Shown here piece by piece: positions 8,994-18,626 of a stretch of 64,000 bases of DNA. The notes beneath the pieces are model-generated. The model was not told the DNA's origin, searched no databases, and worked only from the letters and a program-made list of their open reading frames with translations. The DNA is from Actinacidiphila yeochonensis CN732 (GTDB lineage Bacteria > Actinomycetota > Actinomycetes > Streptomycetales > Streptomycetaceae). The stretch covers positions 3,968,001 through 4,032,000 of the forward strand of contig NZ_JQNR01000005.1 of assembly GCF_000745345.1 (NCBI RefSeq), in the 5' to 3' direction. How positions within the stretch are numbered: position 1 is the stretch's first letter; every line of letters starts with the position of its first letter. Both the position numbers and the translations under genes were made by a program.

Positions 8994-9926
8994 ATGAGGC
9001 TCGTCTTCGCCGGCACCCCCGAGGTAGCCCTGCCCGCCCTGGACGCCCTGCTCGCCTCCGGGCGGCACGAGGTGGCCGCCGTCGTGACCCGGCCCGACGC
9101 CACCGCCGGCCGCGGGCGCAAGCTGCTGGCCAGCCCCGTCGCCCAGCGGGCCGAGGAGGCCGGCATCGAGGTGCTCAAGCCCGCCCGGCCGCGTGACGAG
9201 GACTTCCTCGTCCGGCTGCGGGAGATCGCCCCCGACTGCTGCCCGGTGGTCGCCTACGGCGCCCTGCTGCCGCGCACCGCGCTGGACGTGCCCCGGTTCG
9301 GCTGGGTCAACCTGCACTTCTCGCTGCTGCCGGCCTGGCGGGGCGCCGCGCCGGTGCAGCACGCCGTGATGGCCGGCGACGAGGTCACCGGCGCCTCCAC
9401 CTTCCTCATCGAGGAGGGCCTGGACTCCGGCCCCGTCTACGGGGTGACGACCGAGCTGATCAAGCCCGCCGACACCAGCGGCGACCTGCTGGAGCGGCTC
9501 GCGCACAGCGGCGCGGGGCTGCTGGCCGCCACGATGGACGGCATCGAGTCCGGCGAGCTGACGGCCCGGCAGCAGCCCGAGGAGGGCGTCAGCCTGGCCC
9601 CCAAGATCACCGTCGAGCACGCCCGGGTGGACTGGAGCGCCCCCGCGCTGCGCGTCGACCGGCTGGTGCGCGGCTGCACCCCCGCGCCGGGCGCCTGGAC
9701 GCTCGCGGCGGGGGAGCGGCTGAAGCTCGGTCCGGTCTCGCCCGCGCCCGAGGTGACCGGTCTGGCCCCCGGCGAACTGGCCGTCGGCAAGAACGCCGTG
9801 CACGTGGGCACCGGCAGCCACGCTGTCGCCCTCGGCGAGGTGCAGGCCGTCGGCAAGCGCCGGATGGCGGCGGCGGACTGGGCCCGCGGCACCCGCGTCG
9901 CCTCCGGGAGCCGACTCGGGGAGTGA
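8994..9926 (+). CDS. fmt: Methionyl-tRNA formyltransferase
   Basis: Transfers a formyl group from 10-formyltetrahydrofolate to initiator Met-tRNA. 310 residues, normal length. It begins MRLVFAGTPEVALPAL. The catalytic centre is visible as NLHFSLLPAWRGAAP (about 106-120), with the Asn and His of the triad, followed by GDEVTGASTFLIEEGLDSGP. The C-terminal domain carries GKNAVHVGTG. It pairs functionally with def just upstream. Confidence 0.96.
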   Translation: MRLVFAGTPEVALPALDALLASGRHEVAAVVTRPDATAGRGRKLLASPVAQRAEEAGIEVLKPARPRDEDFLVRLREIAPDCCPVVAYGALLPRTALDVPRFGWVNLHFSLLPAWRGAAPVQHAVMAGDEVTGASTFLIEEGLDSGPVYGVTTELIKPADTSGDLLERLAHSGAGLLAATMDGIESGELTARQQPEEGVSLAPKITVEHARVDWSAPALRVDRLVRGCTPAPGAWTLAAGERLKLGPVSPAPEVTGLAPGELAVGKNAVHVGTGSHAVALGEVQAVGKRRMAAADWARGTRVASGSRLGE

Positions 9927-10137
9927 CCCCCCTCGGCCCCCGGCGGCACCCGGTTCGGGCCGTGGCCCGCGTGGCGCAGGGCGGCCGACCGGCGGCCCCG
10001 CGCCGCGCCGGCCAGCCACCCCGTACCCTTGACTGGCGGGCCACTTCCCGCAGGTCGGAAGGCCGGACGCCCGCAGCGTCCGGCGGTAGCGACGGCCTCC
10101 CCGCCCTCCAGCTCGACCCCAGCACACCGGAGCACCT

Positions 10138-11568
10138 TTGAAGACCACGCAGGCGAAGCCGTACCGGCGTCCCAAGCGCGACCCGGTCCGCATCCTGGCC
10201 TTCGAGGCGCTGCGGGCCGTCGACGAACGGGACGCCTACGCCAACCTGGTGCTGCCCAGCCTGCTGAAGGACGCCGCCGAGGAGGCCGTGGCCAAGGGCC
10301 GCACCTTCGACCGGCGCGACGCCGCGCTGGCCACCGAGCTGGTCTACGGCACCCTGCGCAACCAGGGCACCTACGACGCGGTGATCGCCGCCTGCGTGGA
10401 CCGGCCGCTGCGCGAGGTCGACCCGCCGGTGCTCGACGTCCTCGCGCTCGGCGCCCACCAGCTGCTCGCCACCCGCATCCCCAGCCACGCGGCGGTCTCC
10501 GCCACCGTCGAGCTGGCCCGGGTGGTGCTCGGCGACGGGCGGGCCCGGTTCGTCAACGCGGTGCTGCGCCGGATCAGCGCCCGGGACCTGCCGGACTGGC
10601 TGGAGCAGGTCGCGCCGCCGTACGACGAGGACCCGGAGGAGCACCTCGCGGTGGTCCACTCCCACCCGCGGTGGATCGTCTCCGCGCTGTGGGACGCGCT
10701 CGGCGGCGGCCGGGCCGGGATCGAGGAGCTGCTGGCCGCCGACAACCAGCGGCCCGAGGTGACGCTGGTGGCCCGGCCCGGCCGCGCCACCCCCGAGGAG
10801 ATCGCCGCCTCGCTGCCGCCGGAGGCGGCCGTGCCCGGCCGCTGGTCCCCGTACGCGGTGCGGCTGGCCGAGGGCGGCGATCCGGCGGCGGTGCCGGCCG
10901 TGCACGAGGGCCGGGCCGGCGTCCAGGACGAGGGCAGCCAGCTGGTGGCCGCGGCGCTGGCCGCGGCGCCGCTGGAGGGCCGCGACACCCGCTGGCTCGA
11001 CGGCTGCGCCGGCCCCGGCGGCAAGGCCGCGCTGCTGGCGGCGCTGGCCGCGCGGCGGGGCGCGACGCTGGCCGCGGCCGAGAAGCAGCCGCACCGGGCC
11101 CGCCTGGTCAGCCGGGCGCTGGCCGGCAACCCCGGCCCCTACCAGGTGGTGGTCGCCGACGGCACCCGCCCGGTGTGGGCCGAGGGCTCCTTCGACCGGG
11201 TGCTGGTCGACGTGCCCTGCACCGGGCTGGGCGCGCTGCGCCGCCGCCCCGAGGCGCGCTGGCGGCGCCGGGCCGAGGACGTCGACGGGTTCGGGCCGCT
11301 CCAGCGGGCCCTGCTCACCGAGGCGCTGCGGGCGGTACGGGTCGGCGGGGTCGTCGGCTACGCCACCTGCTCCCCGCACCTGGCCGAGACCCGGGCGGTG
11401 GTGGAGGACGTGCTCGCCTCGGCCCACGCCCCGGCCGCCGAGCCGATCGACGCCCGCCCGCTGCTGCCGGGCGTCCCCGACCTCGGCGACGGCCCGACCG
11501 TCCAGCTGTGGCCGCATGTGCACGGCACCGACGCGATGTTCCTGGCCCTGCTGCGCCGCACGGCCTGA
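10138..11568 (+). CDS. rsmB: 16S rRNA (cytosine-C5) methyltransferase RsmB/Sun
   Basis: Methylates C5 of a helix-31 cytidine in 16S rRNA using SAM. 476 residues: an N-terminal NusB-like RNA-binding domain (residues about 15-155) and a C-terminal SAM domain with DGCAGPGGK (near 287), DVPCTGLG (about 358-365) and YATCSPH (about 407-413), which supply the two conserved cysteines. The start is taken as TTG 10138 with CGGAG upstream; a rare start codon, but it gives the expected N-terminus before KPYRRPKRDPVRIL. It follows fmt. Confidence 0.92.
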   Translation: MKTTQAKPYRRPKRDPVRILAFEALRAVDERDAYANLVLPSLLKDAAEEAVAKGRTFDRRDAALATELVYGTLRNQGTYDAVIAACVDRPLREVDPPVLDVLALGAHQLLATRIPSHAAVSATVELARVVLGDGRARFVNAVLRRISARDLPDWLEQVAPPYDEDPEEHLAVVHSHPRWIVSALWDALGGGRAGIEELLAADNQRPEVTLVARPGRATPEEIAASLPPEAAVPGRWSPYAVRLAEGGDPAAVPAVHEGRAGVQDEGSQLVAAALAAAPLEGRDTRWLDGCAGPGGKAALLAALAARRGATLAAAEKQPHRARLVSRALAGNPGPYQVVVADGTRPVWAEGSFDRVLVDVPCTGLGALRRRPEARWRRRAEDVDGFGPLQRALLTEALRAVRVGGVVGYATCSPHLAETRAVVEDVLASAHAPAAEPIDARPLLPGVPDLGDGPTVQLWPHVHGTDAMFLALLRRTA

Positions 11569-11580
11569 AAACCGGCCGCC

Positions 11581-11603
11581 GCCCCGCCGCGTACGGCGGG
11601 GGC
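11581..11603. terminator. Terminator between convergent rsmB and alpha-galactosidase genes
   Basis: Hairpin GCCCCGCCG-CGTA-CGGCGGGGGC, nearly perfect, between two convergent stops; it can serve both strands. Confidence 0.6.
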
Positions 11604-11658
11604 GGGGCTCACGGGCTCGCTGGGCCGGGGTTCAGGCCGGGTTCGGTCCGGGTCGGGA

Positions 11659-13293
11659 TCAGGTCAGCGACCACTGCTGGTTGGCGCCGCCGTTGCACGT
11701 CCACAGCTCCAGGGCGGTGCCGTTGACGTTGCCCGACGCCTGGTCGCCGCCGGTCACGTCCAGGCAGAGCCCGGACTGGACGCCGGTGACGGTGCCGTCG
11801 GGGTTGAGCCGCCACTGCTGGTTGGCGCCGCCGTTGCAGCCCCACAGCTCGACCTTGGTGCCGGTCGAGGTCTGGTTGTTGTAGGCGTCCAGGCACTGCG
11901 TCCCGTTGTAGAGGCGCAGTTCGCCGGCCGCGGTGGGCGTCACGGTCTGGTTGGCGCCGCCGCCGCAGTCCCAGATCTCGATCTTGGTGCCCGCGGCGGT
12001 CTCGTTGTCGTAGGCGTCCAGGCAGCGGTGCGAGGACGCGCCGAGCAGCGCGTGCGTGGTGCCGGTGCTGCTGCCGCTGCCGGTCGCCACCCGGTACATC
12101 ACGGTGCCGTGCGCCGGGACGGTGGCGGAGATCGATCCGGAGGTGCTGCTGACGGCGTTCGACCAGAGGTTGGTCAGCTTGTACGACGATGCTGACGGCA
12201 GGCCGACGGCGGCGGCGGTGGTGGAGACCGTGGCCGCCGAGGAGTTCTCGTTGAAGAGCACCACCGACACGTCGCCGTTGCTCAGCGGCTTGGCCAGCAC
12301 GTCCAGCCCGCCCGAGGAGGAGACCTCGGTGCCCTGGCGGCCCAGCGAGTCCTGGTCCACCGCGATCACCGAACGGTTGCCGTACAGGGACAGCGTGGCC
12401 GCGCTCGCCTGGCGCAGGTCGGTGCCGGCGATCAGTGGCGCGGCCATCTCCGCCCAGAGGCTGAACTCGCTGCGGTCCTCGGTGAACGACATGCCGTTGC
12501 CGACCTCCAGCATGTCCGGGTCGTTCCACGCGCCGGGGCCGGCGTACCGCGCGAGCCCCACGTTGGAGTGGAAGATCGACAGCATCGAGCCGAAGGAGGC
12601 GTTGATGTCCCCGGTGGTGCGCCACAGGTTGCCGGTGGGCGCGCCCCACGTCCACACCGAGTCCTCGCCCCACTCGCACATGCTGAAGACGATCGGCCGT
12701 CCCGTGGCGGCCAGAGCGTCGCGCATCGCGTCGTAGCGCTGCTGCCAGTCCACGCCCTGGTTGTTGCAGTTGTCGTACTTGAGGTAGTCGACGCCCCAGG
12801 CGGCGAAGCTGGCCGCGTCCTGCTGCTCGTGGCCGAGGCTGCCGGGGTAGCCGGCGCAGGTGGCGGTGCCGGCGTCCTCGTAGATGCCGAGCTTGAGGCC
12901 CTTGGCGTGGACGTAGTCGGCGGTGCCCTTGATGCCGTCGGGGAACTTGGCGGGGTCGGGTACGAGGTTGCCGGACGCGTCCCGGGACTTGGTCAGCCAG
13001 CAGTCGTCGATGTTGACGTACGTGTAGCCGTCGTCCTTGAGGCCGGAGGAGACGAGGTAGTCGGCGGTCTGCTCGATCAGCTGCTCGCTGACGTTGCAGC
13101 CGAAGGCGTTCCAGTCGTTGAAGCCCATCGGGGGCGTGCGGGCCAGCCCGTTGTCGAGGGCGTGGGCGCTCTGCGCCGGGCCGAGCAGCAGCAGGGCCGG
13201 CAGGAGCAGCAGCAGGGCCGCCGCGACGGCCGTGGCGGCGCGCGGCAGGGGGCGGGCGGCGGGGATGGAGAGCGGGTGGGGCGAGGAGCGCAT
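11659..13293 (-). CDS. Secreted GH27 alpha-galactosidase with C-terminal ricin-type (CBM13) domain
   Basis: Predicted to release terminal alpha-1,6-galactose from galacto-oligosaccharides or galactomannan outside the cell. 544 residues. A signal peptide is clear (basic start, hydrophobic 20-45, processing near AHA-L). The GH27 domain begins DNGLARTPPMGFNDWNAFGC. The nucleophile Asp174 is in YLKYDNCN, and the acid/base Asp lies in WNDPDML (256-262). After a linker rich in Ser/Gly (about 405-415) comes a three-fold lectin domain with repeated GGANQ motifs. ATG 13293 has GGGAGAAGG upstream. It is an accessory gene between core genes. Confidence 0.93.
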   Translation of the reverse strand: MRSSPHPLSIPAARPLPRAATAVAAALLLLLPALLLLGPAQSAHALDNGLARTPPMGFNDWNAFGCNVSEQLIEQTADYLVSSGLKDDGYTYVNIDDCWLTKSRDASGNLVPDPAKFPDGIKGTADYVHAKGLKLGIYEDAGTATCAGYPGSLGHEQQDAASFAAWGVDYLKYDNCNNQGVDWQQRYDAMRDALAATGRPIVFSMCEWGEDSVWTWGAPTGNLWRTTGDINASFGSMLSIFHSNVGLARYAGPGAWNDPDMLEVGNGMSFTEDRSEFSLWAEMAAPLIAGTDLRQASAATLSLYGNRSVIAVDQDSLGRQGTEVSSSGGLDVLAKPLSNGDVSVVLFNENSSAATVSTTAAAVGLPSASSYKLTNLWSNAVSSTSGSISATVPAHGTVMYRVATGSGSSTGTTHALLGASSHRCLDAYDNETAAGTKIEIWDCGGGANQTVTPTAAGELRLYNGTQCLDAYNNQTSTGTKVELWGCNGGANQQWRLNPDGTVTGVQSGLCLDVTGGDQASGNVNGTALELWTCNGGANQQWSLT

Positions 13294-13513
13294 GGGCCTT
13301 CTCCCGGGTGGGGGGCGGAGAGAGTGCGTGGACGACGGCCCGGCCTCCGGCAGGAGCGCGCGGACGTGTGCCAACGTGCGCGGACCTGTGGGAAGTTGGC
13401 CGGTCGCAGTGTCGGCTTATGATGGGGTCACGTCAAGATGCCGCGTCGTGGTGCCGCCCGGCGCCCAGGTCAGGGAGCGGACATCGACCAGGCCCCGCCG
13501 TACTGGCGCCCCG

Positions 13514-15661
13514 TCAGGAGTCCGTGTCGTGCCCCCGCGCCGACTCCGCCGCCGTCCCGCGGCCCCGCGACTGCGCCGGCACCCGGCTGGGCAGCCACAC
13601 CCGGTCGCCCAGGTCCAGCGAGATCGCCGACACCAGCACCGAGCGCACCACGAAGGTGTCCAGCAGCACGCCGAACGCGACCGCGAACCCGATCTCCGCG
13701 AACGCCACCACCGGCAGCGTGCCCAGCACCGCGAAGGTGCCCGCCAGCACCAGGCCGGCCGAGGTGATCACGCCGCCGGTGGCGGCGAGGCCGGTCAGCA
13801 CGCCCTCGCGGGTGCCGCGGCGCATGCTCTCCTCGCGGATACGGGTCATCAGGAAGATGTTGTAGTCGATGCCCAGCGCGACGAGGAAGACGAACACGAA
13901 CAGCGGGAACGCGGTGTCCTCACCGGCCCAGTGGAAGACGTGACGGAACGCCAGCGCGCTCACCCCCAGCGCGGCGGCGAACGACAGCACCACCGTGGCG
14001 ATCAGCACCAGCGGAGCCACCACCGCCCGCAGCAGCAGCCCGAGGATGACCAGTACCACCACCAGGATCAGCGGGATCAGCAGCTTGTTGTCCCGGTTGG
14101 CCGCGTGCGCGGTGTCCTTGAGCACCGCCGCCCCGCCGCCCACCTTCGCGTCCGCCCCCGGGATCGCGTGCAGCGCGGTGCGCGCCCGCTCCACCGTCTG
14201 CCGGGCGGCGTGGCTGTCCGCCCGGGCGGTGGTGGTCGCCTCCAGGTAGACCAGCCCGTCGCGTACGGCCGGCACCCCCGGCGGGGTGCCCACGCTGCGC
14301 GGCACCACGCCCGCCACGCCCGCGAGCGCGGTGCGCACCCGGGCCGCCTGACCGGCGTTCGCGATGACGACCAGGGGCTGCCCGGTACCGGCGGGGAAGT
14401 AGCGGTCCTCCAGGCGCTGCCCGACCACCGACTCCGGGGTGTTGGTGAAGCCCTGCGCGCTGGACAGGCCGACCGCGTTCAGCGCGACCAGGCCGAAGGA
14501 CAGCGCCGCCAGCACCAGTGTGGTGCCGACCCACACCGTACGCGGACGGCGCGCCACCCGGCCCCCGATCCGCGACCACACCCCGGTCGCGGTCGGCTCC
14601 GGCGTGCCCAGGTGCGGAACCACGGGCCAGAACACCCAGCGGCCGAAGACCACCAGCAGCGCCGGGAAGAGCGTCACCATCGCCAGCAGCGCCACCGCCA
14701 CGCCCACCGCGGCCACCGGACCCAGCCCCGAGGTCGAGTTCATCTCGGCCGCGAGCAGGCACAGCATGGACAGCGCCACGGTGGCGGCGCTGGCGATCAC
14801 CGCGGGGCCGGCCCGGTGCAGGGCCAGCGCCATCGCCTCGTGCCGGTCGGCGTGCCGCCGCAGCTCCTCCCGGTACCGGGCCACCAGCAGCAGCCCGTAG
14901 TCGGTGCCCGCGCCGAAGACCAGGACGGTCAGGATGCCGGCGCTCTGCGCGTTCACCGTCAGGCCGCCGTGCCGCGCCAGCAGGTAGACCACCGCCTCGG
15001 CGGTGAACAGCGCGACCACCACCGAGACCACCGGCAGCACCAGGAGGGTCGGACTCCGGTAGGTGATCAGCAGGATCACGATGACGACGGCGAGCGCCGC
15101 GAACAGCAGGGTGCCGTCGATCCCCTGGAACGCCTTGCTCTGGTCCGCGCCGAAGCCGCCGGGCCCGGTCACGTGGACCTGGACCCCGGTCAGCCCCCGG
15201 GCGGCGGTCGACCTGACGGAGTCGACGGCGTCCGGCAGCTTGTTCCAGCCGTGCTCGCCAACGACGATCGGCACCACCAGCTCGGCCGCGCGGGGCGCGT
15301 GCGCCCGGTCCGGGATCGGCCCGACGGTACGGCTGCCGGAGATGCCGTGCGCGGTCAGCTGCCGCACGTCGGCGGTGTTCCGCTCGATCTGCCCGAGGTC
15401 GGCCGCGGTCAGGCCGCCGTCCCGGGTGAACACCACGACCGCGGGCGCGGTCTGCGGCACGAACGCCTTCTGCAGGTTCAGCACCTTCGTGGACTCCGCG
15501 GAGCTCGGCAGCCAGCTGGCCGCGTCGTTCTTCTCCGCGTCGGACAGCTTGCGGGCCAGCGGGCCGAGCGCCACCAGCAGCACGATCCACACCAGCAGGA
15601 CCGCCCACTTCGCCCGCCGCCCGCACACCAGGTGCGCCACCCGTCCCGCTCCGTCCGCCAT
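13514..15661 (-). CDS. MMPL-family (RND-type) membrane transporter
   Basis: 715 residues with the two-fold MMPL architecture: TM1 near residues 17-38 (VLLVWIVLLVALGPLA), a large extracytoplasmic domain, five further TM helices, then a repeat of the pattern and a C-terminal tail. The conserved GAGTDYGLLLVARYREEL and ALGIDYNIFLMTRIREE segments, with the proton-relay Asp-Tyr pairs, are present in each half. Members export lipids or hydrophobic compounds; the substrate here is unknown. ATG 15661 has AGGGGA upstream. It is not next to a lipid or polyketide gene in this window. Confidence 0.9.
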   Translation of the reverse strand: MADGAGRVAHLVCGRRAKWAVLLVWIVLLVALGPLARKLSDAEKNDAASWLPSSAESTKVLNLQKAFVPQTAPAVVVFTRDGGLTAADLGQIERNTADVRQLTAHGISGSRTVGPIPDRAHAPRAAELVVPIVVGEHGWNKLPDAVDSVRSTAARGLTGVQVHVTGPGGFGADQSKAFQGIDGTLLFAALAVVIVILLITYRSPTLLVLPVVSVVVALFTAEAVVYLLARHGGLTVNAQSAGILTVLVFGAGTDYGLLLVARYREELRRHADRHEAMALALHRAGPAVIASAATVALSMLCLLAAEMNSTSGLGPVAAVGVAVALLAMVTLFPALLVVFGRWVFWPVVPHLGTPEPTATGVWSRIGGRVARRPRTVWVGTTLVLAALSFGLVALNAVGLSSAQGFTNTPESVVGQRLEDRYFPAGTGQPLVVIANAGQAARVRTALAGVAGVVPRSVGTPPGVPAVRDGLVYLEATTTARADSHAARQTVERARTALHAIPGADAKVGGGAAVLKDTAHAANRDNKLLIPLILVVVLVILGLLLRAVVAPLVLIATVVLSFAAALGVSALAFRHVFHWAGEDTAFPLFVFVFLVALGIDYNIFLMTRIREESMRRGTREGVLTGLAATGGVITSAGLVLAGTFAVLGTLPVVAFAEIGFAVAFGVLLDTFVVRSVLVSAISLDLGDRVWLPSRVPAQSRGRGTAAESARGHDTDS

Positions 15662-16031
15662 CGCCGCGTCCCCTGGTCGGTTGCGCCGTCCCCGACCCGC
15701 CTGCCGCGCCCGGGAGCTGAACGGGCACCAGCCTGGCACCGGGCGGCGCGGTCCGCGCGCAGGAAGGCGCACCCGGAGGACCGCCCGGCGATCCGACGGC
15801 CGATCCGGTCCTGCCACCGGTCTCCGGTCTCCGGTCTCCGTCCCCGCTCCCGGCACCCGGTCCTGTCTCCGGCTTCCGCTCCCGGTGCCCGGTCCGGGGG
15901 CCCGGGAGTCCCCGGCGGACCGCCGGGAAGTGCGGGCGGCCGGCGCGGACCGGGGGCGCCCGGTGCCCGGTGCTGGAGGGCGGTGCGGGGCCGACTTCGC
16001 ACCCCGCGCGGCCCTCTGCTTTGCTGACCCC
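15662..16031. other. Divergent spacer between the MMPL gene and rpe
   Basis: No gene is recognised. It must hold the promoters of both flanking genes. A heptamer (CCGGTCT) is repeated three times in tandem at 15817-15837 within a longer run of CCGGT/CCGTC-like words to about 15900. No clear -35/-10 pair is visible. Confidence 0.4.
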
Positions 16032-16697
16032 ATGAGTGTGCAGATCAGCCCCAGTATCCTTTCCGCCGACTTCGCCCGGCTCGCCGAGGAGGCGCGGGCG
16101 GTGGAGGGCGCCGACTGGCTCCACGTCGACGTGATGGACAACCACTTCGTGCCCAACCTGACCCTGGGCGTGCCGGTGGTGGAGTCGCTCGGCAGGGCCA
16201 CGTCGACCCCGATCGACTGCCACCTGATGATCGAGGAGCCCGACCGCTGGGCGCCCGCCTACGTCGACGCCGGGGCCGGCTCGGTCACCTTCCACGTCGA
16301 GGCCGCCGCCGCGCCCGTCCGGCTGGCCCGGGAGATCAGGGCCAAGGGCGCCCGCGCCTCGATGGCGCTCAAGCCCGCCACGCCGATCGAACCGTACGAG
16401 GACCTGCTGCCCGAGCTGGACATGCTGCTGGTGATGACGGTCGAGCCGGGCTTCGGCGGCCAGGCGTTCCTCGACATCATGCTGCCGAAGATCCGCCGGG
16501 TGCGCTCGCTCATCGACCGGCACGGCCTCGACCTGTGGCTCCAGATCGACGGCGGGGTGTCCAGCGAGACGATCGAGCGCTGCGCCGAGGCCGGCGCCGA
16601 CGTGTTCGTGGCCGGCTCGGCCGTCTACGGTGCCGAGGACCCGGCCGCGGCCGTCCGCGCGCTGCGGGCCCAGGCGCAGGCGGCGCGCGCCCGCTGA
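16032..16697 (+). CDS. rpe: Ribulose-phosphate 3-epimerase
   Basis: Interconverts ribulose 5-phosphate and xylulose 5-phosphate in the pentose phosphate pathway. 221 residues, a TIM barrel. Motifs: ISPSILSADFARL at the N-terminus, HVDVMDNHFVPNLTLG with metal-ligand His and catalytic Asp, DCHLMIEEP, TVEPGFGGQAF, and QIDGGV near the C-terminus with the second catalytic Asp. ATG 16032 gives the standard N-terminus MSVQISPSIL. A small hairpin (16700-16715) follows the stop. Confidence 0.97.
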   Translation: MSVQISPSILSADFARLAEEARAVEGADWLHVDVMDNHFVPNLTLGVPVVESLGRATSTPIDCHLMIEEPDRWAPAYVDAGAGSVTFHVEAAAAPVRLAREIRAKGARASMALKPATPIEPYEDLLPELDMLLVMTVEPGFGGQAFLDIMLPKIRRVRSLIDRHGLDLWLQIDGGVSSETIERCAEAGADVFVAGSAVYGAEDPAAAVRALRAQAQAARAR

Positions 16698-16995
16698 GCG
16701 TCCGCCGGCGCGGACACACCGGACGCCCAGAGGCCGGCGGAGACGCCCGGAGGCGGGCGGGGGCTGCACGAGGGATACGCGGGTGAGCCGGGGCCGGCCG
16801 GGTACAGGGCGAGGGCGCGGGGTCCGGTGCGGTCCGGGGGCGCCCGGCCGGTTCGAACCGGCGTGCAGGCCGCGCGAGTCGGCGTCCGCGCCGGGCGGAC
16901 AGGCCCCGCGGGCTTGCGCCCGTAGGCCCTCACGTCTGGGAGGATGGGCGCGCGGGCCGACAGCGGACCGCGACGGGTGACCGGGGAGAGGCGAC

Positions 16996-18030
16996 GTGAG
17001 CACAGGCCGCGCACAGGTGCGCATGGGCCCGGGTGAGATGGTCCAGGCCGCGGCGATGGCACGGCGCTTCTACCTGGAAGGCCGGTCCAAGATCCAGATC
17101 GCCGAGGAGTTCGGCGTCAGCCGGTTCAAGGTCGCCAGGGTGCTGGAGACCGCGCTCGAACGCGATCTGGTGCGGATCGAGATCCGGGTGCCGGCCGAGC
17201 TCGACGCCGAGCGCTCCGACGCCCTGCGCGCCCGGTACGGACTGCGCCACGCGGTCGTCGTGGAGACGCCCGCCGACCAGGCCGACGTGCCCGACCCGGA
17301 GAACCTGGGCGCGGTCGCCGCCGACCTCCTCGGCGAGCTGGTCAGCGACGGCGACGTCCTGGGCCTGGCCTGGGGCCGCTCCATCATCACCATGGCCAAC
17401 GCGCTGGAGCGGCTGGCCCCCTGCACGGTCGTGCAGCTCACCGGCGTCTACGACGTGGGCACCGCCGAACGCGGCTCGGTGGAGGCCGTGCGCACCGCGG
17501 CGGCCGTCTCCGGCGGCGAGGCACACCCCCTGTACGCGCCGATGGTGCTCGCCGACCCCGCCACCGCGGGGGCGCTGCGCGCCCAGCCCCAGATCGCCGC
17601 GGCCATGAGCCACTTCGAGGAGGTCACCGTCGCGGTGGTCTCCGTCGGCTCCTGGGAGGCCGGCATCTCCACCCTCCACGACGCCCTCACCCCCGCCGAG
17701 CGCGAGCACTACGCCGGGCTGGGCGCGGCCGCCGAGATGTCCTCGCACCTCTTCGACGTACGGGGCCGGCGGGTCGGCCGCGACCTCGGCGACCGCTGCA
17801 TCACCATCGACACCGAGCGGCTGCGCCGCATCCCCGAGGTCCTGGCCATCGCCGGCGGCCGCCGCAAGGGCGACGCGATCGACGCGGTGCTGCGCTCCGG
17901 TCTGGTCACCAGCCTGGTCACCGACACGGCCGCCGCCGACTACCTGATGGACACCGGCCGCCCGGCCCCCGCCCCGCCCTGGACCGGGCCGGCCCTGACG
18001 GAGCCTGATCCGGCCGGGGGCCGTCCCTGA
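16996..18030 (+). CDS. SorC/DeoR-type sugar-binding transcriptional regulator
   Basis: 344 residues. An N-terminal HTH (about 30-52, SKIQIAEEFGVSRFKVARVL) is followed by a sugar-phosphate binding domain of the SorC family, with GLAWGRSI, VQLTGVYD and the late motif AIAGGRRKGDAI that contacts the phosphate. Such regulators bind a phosphorylated sugar and switch a carbohydrate operon. The position downstream of rpe suggests a pentose phosphate effector, which is inference. The GTG start is preceded by GGGGAGAGG. Confidence 0.9.
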   Translation: MSTGRAQVRMGPGEMVQAAAMARRFYLEGRSKIQIAEEFGVSRFKVARVLETALERDLVRIEIRVPAELDAERSDALRARYGLRHAVVVETPADQADVPDPENLGAVAADLLGELVSDGDVLGLAWGRSIITMANALERLAPCTVVQLTGVYDVGTAERGSVEAVRTAAAVSGGEAHPLYAPMVLADPATAGALRAQPQIAAAMSHFEEVTVAVVSVGSWEAGISTLHDALTPAEREHYAGLGAAAEMSSHLFDVRGRRVGRDLGDRCITIDTERLRRIPEVLAIAGGRRKGDAIDAVLRSGLVTSLVTDTAAADYLMDTGRPAPAPPWTGPALTEPDPAGGRP

Positions 18031-18150
18031 CGGAGCCGGATTCCGGCCAGGAACCGCCCCTGACGGAGCCCGATCCCCGCTCCCGGACCCCGTTGCGGGT
18101 CTGTGACACTGCTGTGACGCCGACGTGCGCGGTCCGCCCCGCCGGAACCG

Positions 18151-18156
18151 TAGGCT
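18151..18156 (+). promoter_or_regulatory. -10 box TAGGCT of a probable leaderless transcript
   Basis: TAGGCT lies seven bases before ATG 18164, the spacing expected when transcription begins at the start codon. No Shine-Dalgarno sequence is present between them. No convincing -35 box. Confidence 0.45.
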
Positions 18157-18163
18157 GCCGCGC

Positions 18164-18412
18164 ATGCCTATGGGGGACTACGCACAGCACACGAGCAGTC
18201 ATACGAGCAGCCATTCCGGCAGTCATTCCAGCAGTCACTCGATCGGCCGTTCCAGCGGCCACTCGTCCCTGCTCTCCCGCCACACCACGCACCACTACGG
18301 CAACAGCGGTGGCGGTGGCGGCGGGGGGTTCGGGGCGGTCGTCGCTGTCATCGTCGTCGTCGCGGCGGTGGTGCTGGTCGTCTGGCTCGTCAAGCGCAAC
18401 GGCCGGCAGTGA
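18164..18412 (+). CDS. Small His/Ser-rich single-pass membrane protein
   Basis: 82 residues, no family recognised. Residues 9-44 are Ser/His-rich, with nine histidines mostly every fourth residue in an HTSSH-TSSH-SGSH pattern. A seven-glycine run (49-55) follows, then one hydrophobic helix (about 56-76) and a short basic end KRNGRQ. The polar part would lie outside if the positive-inside rule holds. The His spacing suggests metal binding, but no known site matches. It lies between the sugar regulator and guaB1 on the same strand. An upstream GTG at 18125 would add 13 basic residues; ATG 18164 fits the -10 box. Confidence 0.6.
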   Translation: MPMGDYAQHTSSHTSSHSGSHSSSHSIGRSSGHSSLLSRHTTHHYGNSGGGGGGGFGAVVAVIVVVAAVVLVVWLVKRNGRQ

Positions 18413-18626
18413 CGGATGGGACGGCGGTGGCGGCGGCCACGCCGGTTCGGGCGAAGACACAGACCTGCCGCGCGTGGTTGGGGCGATGGTACGAAGCCCG
18501 TGCCCGGGAGTGCCGCGACCAGCGGATATGGGCGATGATGGAGCAGGAGCCGCAGCCGGGAACCCGCGCGACGGGCCGGGCTGACTCCCCGCCCGCCCAT
18601 GTACCGCCGCAGGTGAGAGAGTCGGA

